Below the pieces are notes generated by a model, which was given only the letters and a program-made list of their open reading frames with translations, did not search any database and was not told the DNA's origin. From Cylindrobasidium torrendii FP15055 ss-10 (lineage: Eukaryota > Basidiomycota > Agaricomycetes > Agaricales > Physalacriaceae), in the NCBI GenBank assembly GCA_000934385.1, contig KN880542.1, forward strand, positions 1 through 64,000: DNA of 64,000 nt, given 5' to 3'. This document shows positions 22,201 to 35,603 of this stretch, one piece after another. The translations under genes were made by a program, and so were the position numbers. Position 1 is the stretch's first letter; each line of letters opens with the position of its first letter.

Positions 22201-24402
22201 TAAGCGTGGGCTGTGGGATAACTTCATCCTAGTCATGGATTTCAACTCTCTGTATCCTAGCATTATCCAAGAGTATAACATCGATTTCACGACAGCCGCG
22301 ACAATTGACAACGATACTCCCGTGCGCATCTGCTTACCTATACGTAATAGGATGCTAATGCTTGCATAGATTGACGAAGAGAATCTCCCGGAACCGCCTA
22401 AGGATAGCGTACCACAAGGGGTCCTCCCTCGGCTGATTTCGACACTTGTCAACCGAAGGCGACAGGTCAAGGCGTTGATGAAGGACAAGAAAGCGTCGCA
22501 GGCCCAGCTCCTACAGTGGAACATTAAACAGACAGCGCTGAAACTAACGGCGAACTCGATGTATGGGTGCTTGGGCTTCGAATATTCGAGGTTCTACGCA
22601 AAGCCACTTGCGGCGTTGACAACGTTCAAGGGGAGAGAGATCTTGACGCACACACGGGAGCTGGCGGAGAGCATAAACCTGGACGTGCGTTTTCTTGGTC
22701 AACCCACGCAGGCGGATGTAACGCTGACCTGGTTACAAAGGTTGTCTATGGTGATACGGATTCCGTGTTCGTAAACTCGAATGTGACGGAGCTAGCCGAT
22801 GCCATGAAGATAGCAAACGAGTTCAAGAAGAAGGTCAATGAGTGCTACAGGTTGTTAGAAATCGACTTGGATGGTGTTTTCCAGCGATTGCTACTTCTGC
22901 AGAAGAAAAAGTACGCAGCGATTAAGATGGAAGGAGACGGTAAGACGACCGTGGAGGTGAAAGGGTTGGATATGAAGAGGCGAGAGTATTCAGCCGTGAG
23001 CAAGAACGCTTCACAGTAAGTGATCGGCTCTTCAATTCTTAGCTTATTCATCCTATTGACTATGCCCGCAGGTATATTCTGGATAAGGTCCTTTCAGGCA
23101 ATCCGACTGATGTGGTCGTTGAGGAGATTCATGACTATCTAACTGCGATCGGAACGGAAATCCGAGAGGGCAAGGTCAAGCTGGACGATTTCATTATCTT
23201 CAAGGTATATTGGCCTAGCGACTTCATTATTTCTCGTTCCAGGTGCTTACTCTGCTGCAGCGCCTCGGCAAGAACCCCGAAGAATATCCAGCCAAGGAGG
23301 GCCTGCCCCATGTCAACGTAGCGAAACGGATGCTCAGCGAAAGGCGGAGCGCAAGGGCGGGCGATGTCATCCCATACCTGATTTGCGTACCGGAGGACCC
23401 GACAAAGACATCTGTGGCGGACCGTGCGTATCACCCAGACGACGTGAGGAAAGCGGGATCAACGTTAAAAATTGGTATGCATTTATTCTCATGCCCCGCC
23501 CGTTCCTCCCGAAAATGCTATTGTTCAGGACCACTATCGAAACTTGTATGCTGACCATTTGCTAGACTATGAATATTACATTGTCAATCAAATTTTGCCG
23601 CCTATCGAACGTCTGTGCGACCCAATTGATGGAACGGAGCGCGCGCGCCTGGCCGAATGTCTGGGTATGTTGCTCACCGTTTATGCCGCGCCATGTCTCA
23701 CAGATTGCCGAAGGATTGGACCCATCTCGGTATCGAAATTCTGGGCCGACCTTCTCAGAGGAACAAATCTTTACACCTCTGGACTCGAAGATTTCTGACC
23801 GCGAGCGATTCAAACTAGCGGACCCTCTAAATATACGGTGTCGCTCATGCGCTACAACGCACGTCTTCAAGCCTATCTACGAGAGGGAGGCGGCGCTGGT
23901 GCAAGTAACAGGTGTCAAGTGCTTGAATACGGAATGTGGGCAGAATATCGGCTCGTATAGCATACAGGCGCAGTTGGAGACACAAATCAGGGACCATATC
24001 GCAAAATTCTATCAGGGGTGGTTGGTGTGCTCAGATCCGTCTTGTGAAGTGCGCACGAGGGTACCACCAATACTTGGGATAGACTGTAGCAAGGAGGGTT
24101 GTGGTGGGTTCATGTGTGCAGAGTACACTGCGACGGCGTTGTTCGACCAGCTCAGATATTATGCGCTGTTGTTTGACGGGGTGAAGGCGGAGAGCAATGC
24201 ACCAAGCAGCGCAATGGGTGAGTTCTCTTTCCTATTCGGCACAAGGTGTTAACAATAAATTTTCGCAGATGAGGTGAAAGTTATCGCGCAAACTCAGTCG
24301 GACTTCCTTGCAGATATGAAAGCCTGTGTGGACAAGTACTTGACGGAGTCCGGGTACCAGTGGGTGTCAATGAACAAGGTATTCGCATGGATGAGTTTGT
24401 GA
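19291..24402 (+). CDS. POL1: DNA polymerase alpha catalytic subunit
   Basis: Catalytic subunit of the DNA polymerase alpha-primase complex, which extends RNA primers in the nucleus during replication. Exon 1 encodes [20 protein letters not shown]. Then come an acidic N-terminal region with [25 protein letters not shown] and [10 protein letters not shown], typical of POLA1, and a degenerate exonuclease domain ([19 protein letters not shown]). The polymerase motifs are intact: [13 protein letters not shown] (22239 region); [22 protein letters not shown]. The C-terminus has the zinc-binding cysteines ([28 protein letters not shown]) and ends NKVFAWMSL. More than ten short introns are needed; no frameshift was found at the joins I followed. 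An alanine run of six from a GCC repeat lies at about 21309-21330. It is convergent with the next gene. Confidence 0.96.
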
Positions 24403-24643
24403 CGAGTTTGACCTTGCAATCTGGACTCTGCTGACATCGTAATTTGTTTAATCTGTTGTACTATTGGCTATTGTATAATAAATACTCGTTTGAGGATCTG
24501 AAGTTGGCAGAAGCACGGCAGGCTTGGGCAGCGTACACCATAATAAACGTCCATCAATCCAACGACAGCAACAACGGTCATAAATACTAATGCATGACGG
24601 TCATGAAATAAATATAGTTGTCAAGAAGACGAACACAGCCGCT

Positions 24644-27152
24644 CTAATTCACCTGTATCTGTTCCAGCTCCGGAACTGGCGTCGCGCGCGATGAGCCCAG
24701 CTCGTGCTGTGGTGACAGTGTCATCGAGCTTGACCGTGTGAGAGGTGTGCCAAAACTCGGCGGTGAAAGGTGAGCGGTATCCGGAACCCCCAGCTTGCTT
24801 GAAGTGCTTGAATCTCGGTCGTGCGTGCTGAACTGCTCTTTGTTGACTCTGGTAAATCCCGCAGAGCCAGTATTCTGTTCGATGTCCCCGATTTCCTTGC
24901 CAGCCCCGGACCGTTTCTTGTCCATGTTGACTGCGATGCACCAAGCGGCCCACGATCCATAGCTTATCCAAAATGTGAGATCGCGGTTCTATAGCAAAGA
25001 GCATCCACGTACATTTGTGTGGTCATGAGCAGCGCGACACAAGTGACGAGGATAACAGAAAATGCGACCTCAACTGCGTCCTCGTCTTCCTTTGCAAGGT
25101 TGATACCCCAGTAGACAAGGAGATATGCAGCAAATGCTAGCTTGAAGATACTAAAGAGAGGTCAGCGCATGCACCAAGGAGGAACGTGTTATACGCACAA
25201 TCCTTGAACAGCAGCAAACTTCAACGTCCACTGAACGATTTTCTTGGGATAGCGCAAGCGGTAGATGAATAGACCAATGAAGAGTGATTGCTCTGTCGTT
25301 GCTTGGAAGATCCATATAAGTCCGGCCGAGGCAAGAGCAGGATTAAGCGTCATTTGGAGGACAACTTGAAGGAAGACGACGGAGAATATTGTCTTTGATA
25401 CAGCGTCAGTTGATGTGCTTTCTCGTTTCGGGAGGACGGGAACATACGCAGAAGTGATGTACGAGAAGAGGCCAGCGCATGCTTGATCGATAAACAAGCT
25501 CGTAGAGGTAGAGACCGGTCACCACGAGCGCGGCCAAGCGAACATAATCAAAGCGGTCCCCAGTATAGTCATCAGCAAGCATGGGCGTCGCTAGAAGTTG
25601 CAGAATAAGCGCAACGGTGGTGTAAACGGTGTTCATTGTGTCTATGGACGGGATTTGTCAGCAACCTGCGATCATGTTCGAACAATGGGACAAACATGTG
25701 ACCGTATTACGCCGGTTGTCGAATGAAAGCCCGCGGAATACTGGCGACATATGTAAAAATGCGAATTCCGTCGCCTTGCCGGAGAGGTAGAGTAGGAGCA
25801 TGTAAAGCATCGCAGGAATGGGGTACTAGTAGATCAATGTCAGCACCGGATAACAAATCAAACACACAAGACGGCGAACAAATGCAACACTTGTCGGGTA
25901 GATTTCGCGCATGTTGATCTTGAGGAGCTCTTCCTGCGTCTCCGGGCTCAACTTGCTCGTGCCACTAGAAGGCTGGTTCACCGACACCATGGTATTGCTC
26001 TGGTCGGTAAACGGAAACGCCATGATACTTTCCGCGTACGCCTCAACGGAAGACAGAGCTACAGATTGGCATTGTCAGTCAACGCTAAGCTTCCTGTTGA
26101 GCTGAGCTCATACCGCAGTTCGGCCCACCACTTTGCCCAAGGCCAGGACAGAACGCAGAGCTATCAGAAGCGACAAGGGATTTGTGAAGGTACCTGAGTG
26201 TGAAAACGCGTCAACACTGCTCTCCGCCGCCCGAGGACGGTGACTAACCTGCACTGGTTAAACTCCGTGGAAAAATCCTCTTGCGAGAGAGCGCTGAAGC
26301 AGGCGGAGTAGCTATGTACGACTCAGAATGAGTCCTGGGCGCTTTTTTGACTAAGGGGAGATGGACGCACGAGGAGTACTGTTGGCTACCGCCCACACAA
26401 AACAACTGGGCGGCCCCGCACATGTCGGTCGCAGCTCGCTGTGCCAAAATCGAGGTTGTGTTTTCCTGTGTGCCGTCAAGCCCGAGCTCAGCCGCCGCCG
26501 TCCCAGCTAGTTGCGGAGCCACGAAACCAAAGGCGGCGTCCCAGCGTCTCGTGGAGATGTCATAAGCTGTGATTTTGGCGTGTCCGTCGAAGTGGATGGA
26601 AATATCCGTTTGGACAGGGATAGATGTGTTAAGGGAAGGGTACATCATTGACAGGACGACAGTTGACGAGACGACGGCATGCTGGATCGAGAGTGCGACG
26701 ACCGAGGCGCTGACGGGATAGCCAAGTAGTTGTGTCGTGTTTGATGTCGCGATGAGAGCGGGTGCGTCATAGAGAATCGCTGAAGAAAGGGTCAGAAGAA
26801 TGCGGACTTCTTGGGAAATGGTGTACCGGTCGTGTTTGTAATGCCCCTCAGAGCTGGAAAGATGAATCAAAAACGAGCGTGCAATGCGAGCGGGTGCAAC
26901 GAACTTATAGTATTTATCTTGCCGAGGACATCATCAACGAAAATGCCTGCACCTGTCGGTGGTATATCTCGATTCGTGACGACGAGGCTGCTGGTAATCA
27001 GCAAGGTAGTATGGTGAAGTAGTATAGGGATAGTACTTGTCGATGAACTCTTGGAATGCGTCGAAGAGAGCCGCAGGCTGCTGAGCACAGGCATAGTCAA
27101 AGATGAGGAGCAATAGACACAAGACAAAGCCGAGTCTTTGGCCACAGGACAT
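24644..27152 (-). CDS. Multi-pass membrane protein with signal peptide, unknown function
   Basis: Starts at ATG 27152 with a signal peptide (MSCGQRLGFVLCLLLLIFDYACA). A luminal domain of about 250 residues follows, with Asn-linked glycosylation sites and a cysteine motif CGAAQLFCVGGSQQYSS like the C..FC.G.NQQY.S element seen in related fungal membrane proteins. Several hydrophobic helices come next (for example TVALILQLLATPMLA; AALVVTGLYLYELVY; LIWIFQATTEQSLFIGLFIY). A Ser/Thr-rich cytosolic tail ends ELEQIQVN. Seven or more exons are needed, so internal joins are approximate. The layout, an N-terminal extracellular domain and multi-helix C-terminus, resembles orphan receptor-like proteins, but that is only inference. 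Confidence 0.65.
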
Positions 27153-27269
27153 GAGTGCAAATGTTGAGGCGGTTGAACTGGCGAGAAAGGATTGCTGGAG
27201 AAAGGTAGGAGCCGGGGTCCCATATTTATGCACTGAGGCGAACACTGCCAAGGCGGAAGTAGTGATAAA

Positions 27270-29330
27270 ATCGTGATCATCTCAAGTCGCTGTGCAAAGG
27301 GTAAGTCGCGAAAGAAATGCCCATTTTACGTTTTCCGCAATCTGTTTTTGTCGCTGTATTCGATGTCGGGGTGGATGAGCCTCTTGAAGGGGGTGCAGGC
27401 GCCCATTGAGCTTACTACAGAGTATCGTTTTCTGGGTCGTCGAGTGGCCCCTTCCCAGCATCGTCCAGAGTCACATAAGCCAGATGCTGCAATCCTCTGT
27501 CGGATGCCGCAGTGCCAGTGGTAAGATGGATCCGATGCTCGGTTGGATTCCATTCTGCAGCAGACGCGGAACCATGCGCACCGAGAGAGCGAGCGCAGAG
27601 CCTATTCTGCAGTTCCATATTAGGCCCTCTTTACCTGCTTCCACAGAGACCATCCCCGCGAAGAATACAAAACGCGGCGATAGTGACAAGAAAATGCTGA
27701 GCAACAATGAACTCGCAGTTTAATCGTACGGTGAAGAGTCCGGCGATATTTCCGCTCAACCACTGCGGGTCATCGTTTCCGCAGAGCGCAATATGTCTGA
27801 TTCCACAGCCGATGTTTGAGCGCGTTAGAGATGAAAATCTTGCACCGCGGCGAACATGGTCGAAACATGGGCGTCCAAAGGAAGATGTCATGCTGCTTAC
27901 TAATACGTGGCTCTGCGTCGTTACGGAGTGCCGGAGCGAGCCTTGCAAGAGTCTTGCTCTCGTTTACTCAAGATTCCCATACTGGATCGAAGACCAGGTA
28001 GGTTTTATGGACGCTATGTGGTAGCACGTTTTTGATGATAAACGACATGCAATCCTAAGGCCTTGTATCATGTATGTCGCTTCGTTGTGCCATTCTGGAA
28101 GGAGTCGCGATTGTTGACCTGCCCCACTTTCTAGAGACTATCCCTGCCCACAATCCGTTGACCAAGGAGCCTCAGCCATCTTCGAAAGGCCGTCTGACCA
28201 TTTTCTCTAAATCCCGTCGGTATTCATCTCTACACATCCTCGATGTTATTTTGGCAATACTGCTTGGCTCCAGACGACTCACCCGTCCAATAGATTGGAA
28301 TACATTGATTGCGCGCTTTGGAGGATGGCTTTGGAGGATGAAAAATCCAAGCATACTTCCACCATGGCACAATGTCGCTGCATCTTGCATATGTAATATC
28401 AAGGTACATGGTAGGGCGCATATTACAGAAAGTACGTTGGAAGACTACACCATAATGAATGCTTCCGACGCCTCTCGCCCCGGAGGCATTAGCGTGCTAA
28501 CACGAGGATCGCAAATATCAGATCTGCGATTCACTCCGCCGAATCGAGTTTCTCCACCACAGTATCCTCTTGAAGGTCCTCCTCATAGAATGATCTGTCC
28601 TAGGTCGCTATCGAGCGGTATTTTCAATACTTTGCCGTAAGCAGAAGCGTGCCGGTCCAATGATGCAGCATTGGGAATTATTAAGTCTTGGAGGCCACTA
28701 ATGTCACCGTTTACTTTCGATGTTACAGTCAGGAATTGGAATGATTTAGCTGGTCTGGGAACAAGTGAGAAGGGAGAACGCTGCATGGTATTTGATGCGC
28801 TACGTGCCATGCACATCCAGCTTGTCAATGTCATGCGATAGCATTGATATGATTGTGCAGTAGTTCGCTGTATCATTAGGCGTACTATCAGGACTCAGGA
28901 GTGTCACCCAACGTCTGTCCGAGCGGTAGCCAGGTTTTCTAGGACGCTTCGTACTCCTGCGGTGATTGCGAGTGAGTTGAAGTTTGAACTGACTGGAATG
29001 CACGCCCCAAACGCTATTTTTTTTCAGAAGACATCACCACTAAGTAGAACTAGTGCTGGAACCTTGCCTTATTTCTTGTCTTTGGATTCAGCGGTGAGAA
29101 CTACCGGCACACACTGCTTTGTGAAGTGGGAAGCTGGCGGAGCGAGGTAGGGGTAGAGAAGTTGGGCAACGGGAAGAGGCGCACATCAAGGATGTCGATG
29201 AGCGATGGATGAAGGGGAATTTTGCAGAAGAAATTGTCGGGAGTAGCCTGAGCTATAAGCCATCTCAGGTAGCTTTGCGCGTGCTTCGTTTCTACTACCG
29301 TCGAATCGAGTTTATCTTCCGACTCTTCTG
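27270..29330. other. Unresolved stretch with coding-like minus-strand fragments
   Basis: About 2 kb without a gene I can assemble. Minus-strand pieces look coding: SYLRWLIAQATPDNFFCKIP (about 29180-29270), SFQFLTVTSKVNGDISGLQ (about 28680-28740), RSFYEEDLQEDTVVEKLDSAE shortened here to its core YEEDLQEDTVVEKLD (about 28550-28600), ARCSDIVPWWKYAWIFHPP (about 28330-28390) and DEYRRDLEKMVRRPFEDG (about 28170-28230). They alternate with stops that simple introns only partly remove. It may be an unrecognised many-exon gene or a decaying one. No domain recognised. Confidence 0.35.
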
Positions 29331-29453
29331 AGGATGTCCTTGAGCAAAGAAAATCATGCCATATTCCTTCTGACTCGCAACACCTTTGAAAGTGGAAGCT
29401 TGAGGCTCTTTGGGTCGATGATGGTAGCAACCCAAGTCCCGATCGCGCGTCCA

Positions 29454-32400
29454 ATGTCTCCCAGAAACGACCATGCCGAAGAAGAATATGAACTCACCGC
29501 GTCCGGAAATCTACACCCAGCCTACACGACCAAGTACAAGGACGGCAGCTCGATTGACTGGCTGAATGAGGAACTAGTGGAACGCGCACGGACCCAGCAG
29601 CAACGCTCCCAGCGCGGCATTCGCGGTATCTTCTTGCCCTGGCGCGACTCTGCACAGCGCTGGTTTGTGATCATCGTTACGGGAATTGGTGTGGGATTGG
29701 CTGGCGCGTGGTTGGACGTCCTAGTGAAATGGTTCGCGCTTGTCTTTCGATTGTGGTGGGCGCTAATGCAGTTTAGGTTGTCTGATTTACGAGAGGGTCG
29801 GTGCTCGTATGGGCTCTTCTACAACCAGGCGCTGTGTTGTAACGAAATAGACCGTGCGTGATCGTTGCAGTGGCTGGAGTTGTGCTGATACTGAGCTGTA
29901 GCTGGTGATGCATGCATCGCCTGGAAGACTTGGACGCAAGTTATGGGAATACACAATGGATTGGGGCAAGCCCTTGTGCAGTCATTCATCTATGTGATAT
30001 GCGCGGTACGTTTACGCCATCTATAGCCTCCAGACCATCCTGAGTGATCCACAGACATTGTTCGCCGGCTGTTCTGCCTTCCTCGTCCAACACTACGCGC
30101 CATAGTACGTTCTCATCCCCGCAGAACGGCGGAACCATTGGCTGATTCATCGTTAGCGCATTTCATACTGGAAGTACGTCCCTTTCTCGCATAGCGTCTT
30201 GCCAAAATTAACAACCAAAACCAGTACCCGAAATCAAAGCCGTGCGCTCACAACTTTCCTCAATCTGAACTTGCATTTAAATCCCGCCTAGATCCTTGGC
30301 GGATACGTCTTCGATGCCTTCCTTACCCCATGGACACTTCTCATCAAAGCCCTCGGCCTCGCTCTCGCAGTCGCGTCTGGTTTATCATTGGGAAAAGAGG
30401 TGTGATCACTTCATTCGTCTATTTACTGTACAGATATACTTATGCGTTTTCAAGGGTCCACTCGTTCATGTCGCCTGTTGTATGGCCCATCTTCTCTCCC
30501 AGTTCTTTGAGCAATTCCGCACCGGACAAGGCAAGAAACGAAAGCTCCTCGCGGCTGCGGCTGCGGCTGGAGTGTCTGTAGCGTTCGGTAGTCCACTGGG
30601 TGGTGTACTATTTGGTCTCGAGGGTAGGTCCTCTATTTCTACCAACGTCTGCCTATCCATCCACTCTCTTCAAAATTCTCCAATCCGTCCATGCTGAACA
30701 TAATGAGACCTTAATACTAATGCGTTTCTCAAACAGAACTTGACGCGTTCGCTAGCGAGTCCGAAGTTATGTGGCGAGGCTTTGTCGCATCTGCCATCGC
30801 CGCGGTCGCGCTGCAATACGTGGACCCCTTTGGTACGGGCAAGCTTGTGCTCTTCCAAGTAACGAGCGTGTCCGATGATACATGGAGGGCGTTCGAGTTG
30901 GTATGTTTGCTCTGTTCGCAGTGCTCTCAGCCTTCTGATATCCTGCCAGATTCCGTGGATGGGTCTGGGCGTTATTGGTGTAGGTCCTTGCTCTACATTC
31001 TGGTGCCAGCCCGACAACAATGCTGATAGACAGGAATAGGGCTTGCTTGGGCATTTGATGATCAAGATGAATGTGCAGTTTGCGGTCTTCCGGAGGACAT
31101 CTGCGCTGCATGAATGGCCCGTTCTGGAGGTGGTGACTGTTAGCGCGTTGACGGCGTCTCTAAGTTACTTGGTGCGATACATCAAATGCCTTGTCCCCCC
31201 ACAAGCATGAGAACTGACAAGCTGAACAGATTGTCTTCGCGAGGGTACAAACATCTGAGCTTGTTGCCAATCTGTTCCAAGAGTGCGATCCCGCACGAGG
31301 TGACTACCATGGACTGTGCAAGTGCGTCGTACCACTCGGCTGGAGGTCGCATACAGCTGACTATTGTCACTAGTTCTTCAGCAATGTGGGAAAACGTATT
31401 TTTGCTAAGCTTGACGGCTGTCGCGAAGTTTGGGCTCACGGCATGGACGTTCGGCATGATGATTCCTGCTGGAATCTTCTTGCCCACTATAGCCATAGGC
31501 GCCTGCTTGGGACGGGTCGTCGGATTGCTTGTGTATGTCTTCTTCATCAACAGCGCGTTTGTGTACTCATCCATTTGCCATAGACAAGCAGCCTACCGCG
31601 CCTGGCCGACTGCCTGGGTATTTGCCTCCTGCCCACCAGACCCGCTCGTAGGCTGCATTTCTCCCGGATTTTACGCGGTCATCGGTGCGTCGGGGATGCT
31701 AGGGGGCGTCACGCGCATGACCGTTTCTCTTGTTGTTATCCTGTTCGAGTTGACGGGCGCGCTGTCGCATGTGCTCCCAATCATGATTTCTGTGGTGACA
31801 GCCAAGTGGGTGGGTGACGCTGTTGGAGAGTCCCAAGGCTTCTTTGGCGGTGGTTCAAAACCTGGTCTCACGTTTGGCGCTGGAGGCAGGGATAATGTGT
31901 ATGGCGGTAATGGTGGCGCATTGGGAAGGCAGGGAATTTATGCGGCGTGGATTGCAATGAGGGCGTACCCTTGGTTGCCAGGTGTTGAGCATAGGGACGG
32001 AGATGAGAGGCAGACGGGCGAGGGGATGATGCGCAGGGTGGAGAGTTTAACTGTTGTGGAGGACGGGGCATGCACTCCAAGGGATATCGGTGAGCCCACC
32101 CGTCATGCGAGGGGGAGTAAAGCTTACAATGCACCTTTTAGATTCGATGCTGAGCAGATGTGGATACTCAGGATTCCCAGTCGTGTCTGAGGGCGAATTG
32201 ATGGGCTATGTAACGCGCGATGGACTGAGGAATGCGATAGGTATGTGTCCCCTTCTCTCCCATCCTGCTGATTAACATCGTTCATTATAGATAATATTCC
32301 GGTTGAGCAACAAAACCGCACATGTATCTTTGCACCGAGGTTCACCGCGCCAGACGAGAGCGAAGGCGAGAGGATCGACATGTCGGGTGTGCTGGATCGG

Positions 32401-32651
32401 ACGGTGTTGCACCTGAAGAAGGAAGTTCCGCAAGAGTTGGTTGTGAGCATGTTCCAGAAGATGGTACGTCGTCCCATCCATTGCTCGAATCTTTGACACT
32501 CCTAGTTCTACCGGAAGGCTAATTTATTGAACAGAGCTTGCGCCATATTCTATTCACAAGCGGAGGAAAGCTTGAGGGGATGGTGACGAAGACGGATGTG
32601 GCAGCGTTGATGACTTCACATTTCCCTTATGCGGGGGCGTTGGCTCATTAG
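29454..32651 (+). CDS. CLC-family voltage-gated chloride channel / antiporter
   Basis: Membrane chloride transporter, most like the intracellular fungal Gef1 type that supports organelle acidification. From ATG 29454 ([14 protein letters not shown]) it runs through the cytosolic N-terminus, a first helix and [21 protein letters not shown], rebuilt across an intron, stands where GSGIPE is usual. GKEGPLVHVA follows, with the gating glutamate present, then [42 protein letters not shown] and [24 protein letters not shown]. Two CBS domains close the protein ([40 protein letters not shown]). More than ten short introns. In-frame ATGs at about 29419-29422 could extend the N-terminus. It abuts the unresolved region on the left. 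Confidence 0.93.
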
Positions 32652-33650
32652 GTGCTCTAGGTATTGTATCACCATGTCATTTGTAATATTTCTGAGGGTA
32701 GCTTAGTGCTGAAAGTTGAAACCGGTTGGTTGACCGACTGTGGGTGGCCAGATCTCAGATCGGAATTTGCGAGCCTCGTGTTTGCATCTGACGCTAGAAG
32801 CATTCATGTCGACATTGCTCCCGAAATTTTGCCTCTTGTTTGCCTTATTTCCCTTCCAGAACTTTGCCTGTGTACGTCGTCAATTGACCTGGCTGGCGGT
32901 GTTGATGTGTGCTTGGGCAGCGCGGTGGGCATTGGATATTGAACTATTGGCCAGGCATTGAATATTTAGGCCTTGAGGGAGCGCAAACCAGCCCAATTTG
33001 CCAAATTCCAGCAGTGTGGATCGTATTGTGACGGCCCCAGCTTTCAGATTGTTTTTCGAGCTCTCAGCGCAATTTGAAAAATGCTACGCCTTTAACTTGG
33101 TCCATACATGCCACCGTTTATGTAGTGTCATGCTGCCTTACAGACCTCCAGATCGCAGCGCCTCCAGAAATCGCTAGGATTGTTTGCGAAGAAAGCTCTG
33201 GGCGAGAAGTCATTCAGTGTCTCGAACAGAGTGACTTCCGAGAAAGCGGTGTTCTCATGAATAGCACGTCCTCCCCGCAAGGGCAAGATGATGGACAAGG
33301 GGATCGGAAGGCACAGAGAAAGCTGGGAAAACTTAACAAGGACGTGTTCGAAAGCAGGCAGGCTGGAGCAAAAGGAACACGATTGCACATGTACATATAC
33401 CCAAAGAAAGCGATATGTAGCGTATTGTTTCCTCTACGGGCTTGCTGCGTCGGCAAGGCTTCCCTCATACGCCACATGAATAAGAGATATAAAGCACGCA
33501 ATAAAAATGATATTACATAGGTACTGTGGGATCTACAACTCGCGAGATATACGAAAGACGATGACCGGTTTGAACGTCGGAACCAGTTGTTCATGATTTG
33601 CGTGCTCATGGCCACGCGATCGTGTATCTCTCCCTCTAACCACCGTGACC
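32652..33650. other. Intergenic, no supported gene
   Basis: A plus-strand frame at 33074-33520 has no ATG start, no domain and no clear introns. I treat the stretch as 3' flank of the channel gene and promoter of MED4. Confidence 0.5.
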
Positions 33651-34494
33651 ATGTCCGAATCCATGTCTGAGGCGCTTCTTCAACCCCTCGATGACCTTGA
33701 TAAACTATCCAAAGCACTGTTCGTCGCGCTTTCCCCTCCGCAAAAGCCACCACAACCACCGGCACCGCCTGCCGCGGCGTTTCTGGACGCGGACGCGAGG
33801 TTGGCTGCTGCAGTCAGCCTAGCCCACGTCCATCAACTGCGACAACGACGGATTGAAGCGCTCAAGGCTGAGATTCTGAGTCTGGATTCGCGATGGAGAG
33901 ATGTTTGCATTGAGCTGGAGAAGGAGAAGCGCGAGCTAGAGGCGATTATTGAGGAGGGCGAAGAGCGTGTCAAAGCTATTGAAGAGGCGAAAAATGGTGC
34001 GTCATCCTTTGATACACTCGATTTTCCCGCCGCGCATGCACCCTCGACTCACCCATGTTCCAGGATCTATCCCATATCCCGAATTGCTGCAATACGCGCA
34101 GAGTCTGAGCGCGTTTTCCAGTGCACCGCCGAACATGCCAGAGAAGAATATCGTTGGACCACCACCACCCCTGTTCTTCCCTCCGTTCCCCACCGAAGAC
34201 AAGATGCGCCGTGGCCATTTGAATGCAGAGGCACCCCTTGGTGCTCCAGGAGAAACACATTCTGTGCGACGTGCGTATTTGTGTTTTGAGACTTGACTCT
34301 GAAAAGTCTTTTCTTTGGACTTCTTGGGTCCATAATCTTCGACCATGCTGACGCGGTTTTCAGCACCATCTGCATCCCCAACGAAACCTGGCGACCCCCA
34401 GCGCGGCGCGAACCCATACCGACACGACGTTCCGCCACCTCCGCAATTCTTCGACTTCGATTTGGATCTTGACCTCAATCCTGACTTACACTAG
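33651..34494 (+). CDS. MED4: Mediator complex subunit 4
   Basis: Subunit of the Mediator middle module, bridging transcription factors and RNA polymerase II. Start ATG 33651 (MSESMSEALLQPL). The first exon has a coiled-coil region (RQRRIEALKAEILSLDSRW followed by a Glu/Lys-rich helix). After a 70 nt intron the diagnostic MED4 motif GSIPYPELLQYAQSLSAFSS and APPNMPEKN appear, then a Pro-rich stretch. A second intron precedes the last exon, which ends in an acidic-hydrophobic tail (FDFDLDLDLNPDLH). The total of about 240 residues fits the family. Convergent with the RBR ligase gene. Confidence 0.88.
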
Positions 34495-34737
34495 TTCTTT
34501 ATCATGGGCTTGGAAGGGAATACCATTGGGAACAATTATGGCTCGGGTTTGGACATCGCCAACCACCGGTCACACGCAAGAACAGCCATCAAAGCGCTCT
34601 CAGGATGCGCAGCGCGTCGTCCTTATTGAATCACGTTGGCGCGCGATATTTCTGTCTATATGTAACCTGTATCTGCAGAACTGACCACCCCTCATACTAC
34701 GAACTTGGAATATATACGTATAACCAACCCTGCCCGT

Positions 34738-35603
34738 TCACGATGCAAAAGTGCAGTCCACTGTATGATGGCGGACAGCTATAGCAACCTCTACCCCGTT
34801 CACCAAGGATGCTACTTTGGCGTCAAGGATGACTTTCCTACACCCGAAGCAGAAATGTGTTCCACAACGACACTTCAATTTTTCAGCCACTTGAACCTGA
34901 GAGAGGGTTTAGACTCTACCTGGATATGGTTGCATCCGGGGCCCTTCTCTACCATCGCATTGCATCCTGGGCACTGCTTCCAGCCCTCCTGGCGTGCTTG
35001 CTGAAATATTGGATCGGTCGCAGCGACACACCTGCGTTCGTGGATACGTGCGCCGACGCCCATGGCAGGCTTGATATGGATGTTGCAGTTGTAGCACCAG
35101 GAGTGGTTGCAGCATGGCTGAATGCAGGTGAGGACAGGATGTTTGTCGAGTTTGTCCTTGTCAACGAAAAGCATTGAGCGGGTGCACCTAGTAAGTTTCA
35201 TCTAGCATGAGCCGGCGATGAAAAAGAATGGACTGGATATACATACTTGGGGCATTCGACAGAGGTACCCATCTGGAGGATCCTGTTGGTACGGAGGCGA
35301 CGACACAGTTTTTCTGTCAGGAGAGGTAATGCCACATCGTCGCTGAGCTCTGTTTTGTTTGCGTAAGCGGAGACACAGAGATGGGTTGTCTGTATGCGTA
35401 CCAAAGATCTCAGCGTTACTGCTCTTGCAATTCGGGCACAATAATTTGTGCATGCCTTTTTCGACCTCGACCCGCAGATAATCTGTCATGCATGGGGGGC
35501 AATAGTTGTGTTTCCCACAGGGAAAGGACACGAAGGGGCGGGATCCGCGAAGAAGGTCAAAGCATGCATAACAGATGTTCTCACCCAAGTAGTAGTCGCT
35601 CAT
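34738..35603 (-). CDS. RBR-type E3 ubiquitin ligase
   Basis: RING-IBR-RING ligase, expected to take ubiquitin from an E2 onto its own RING2 cysteine and pass it to substrates. Four exons joined by GT-AG introns. RING1 sits at the N-terminus (CYACFDLLRG, FPCGKHNYCPPC, LLCPNC). The IBR part includes ECPK, CTRSMLF and CIQPCCNHSWCYNC. RING2 is CPGCNAMVEKGPGCNHIQ, joined across the last intron to CRCGTHFCFGC; the cysteine directly after the splice is in the catalytic position. The protein ends soon after RING2 (TVDCTFAS). ATG 35603 (MSDYYLGENICY) is chosen because the frame upstream has only GTG; extra 5' exons cannot be excluded, as most RBR proteins have more sequence before RING1. Confidence 0.85.

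Noticed and set aside
30540..30580. Alanine-rich GCGGCTGCGGCT repeat in the channel gene
   Set aside because: It is the normal AAAAAAG helix of CLC proteins, not an expansion.
33074..33520. 148-codon plus-strand frame upstream of MED4
   Set aside because: Starts at TTG, has no recognisable domain and no introns in a gene-dense, intron-rich context.
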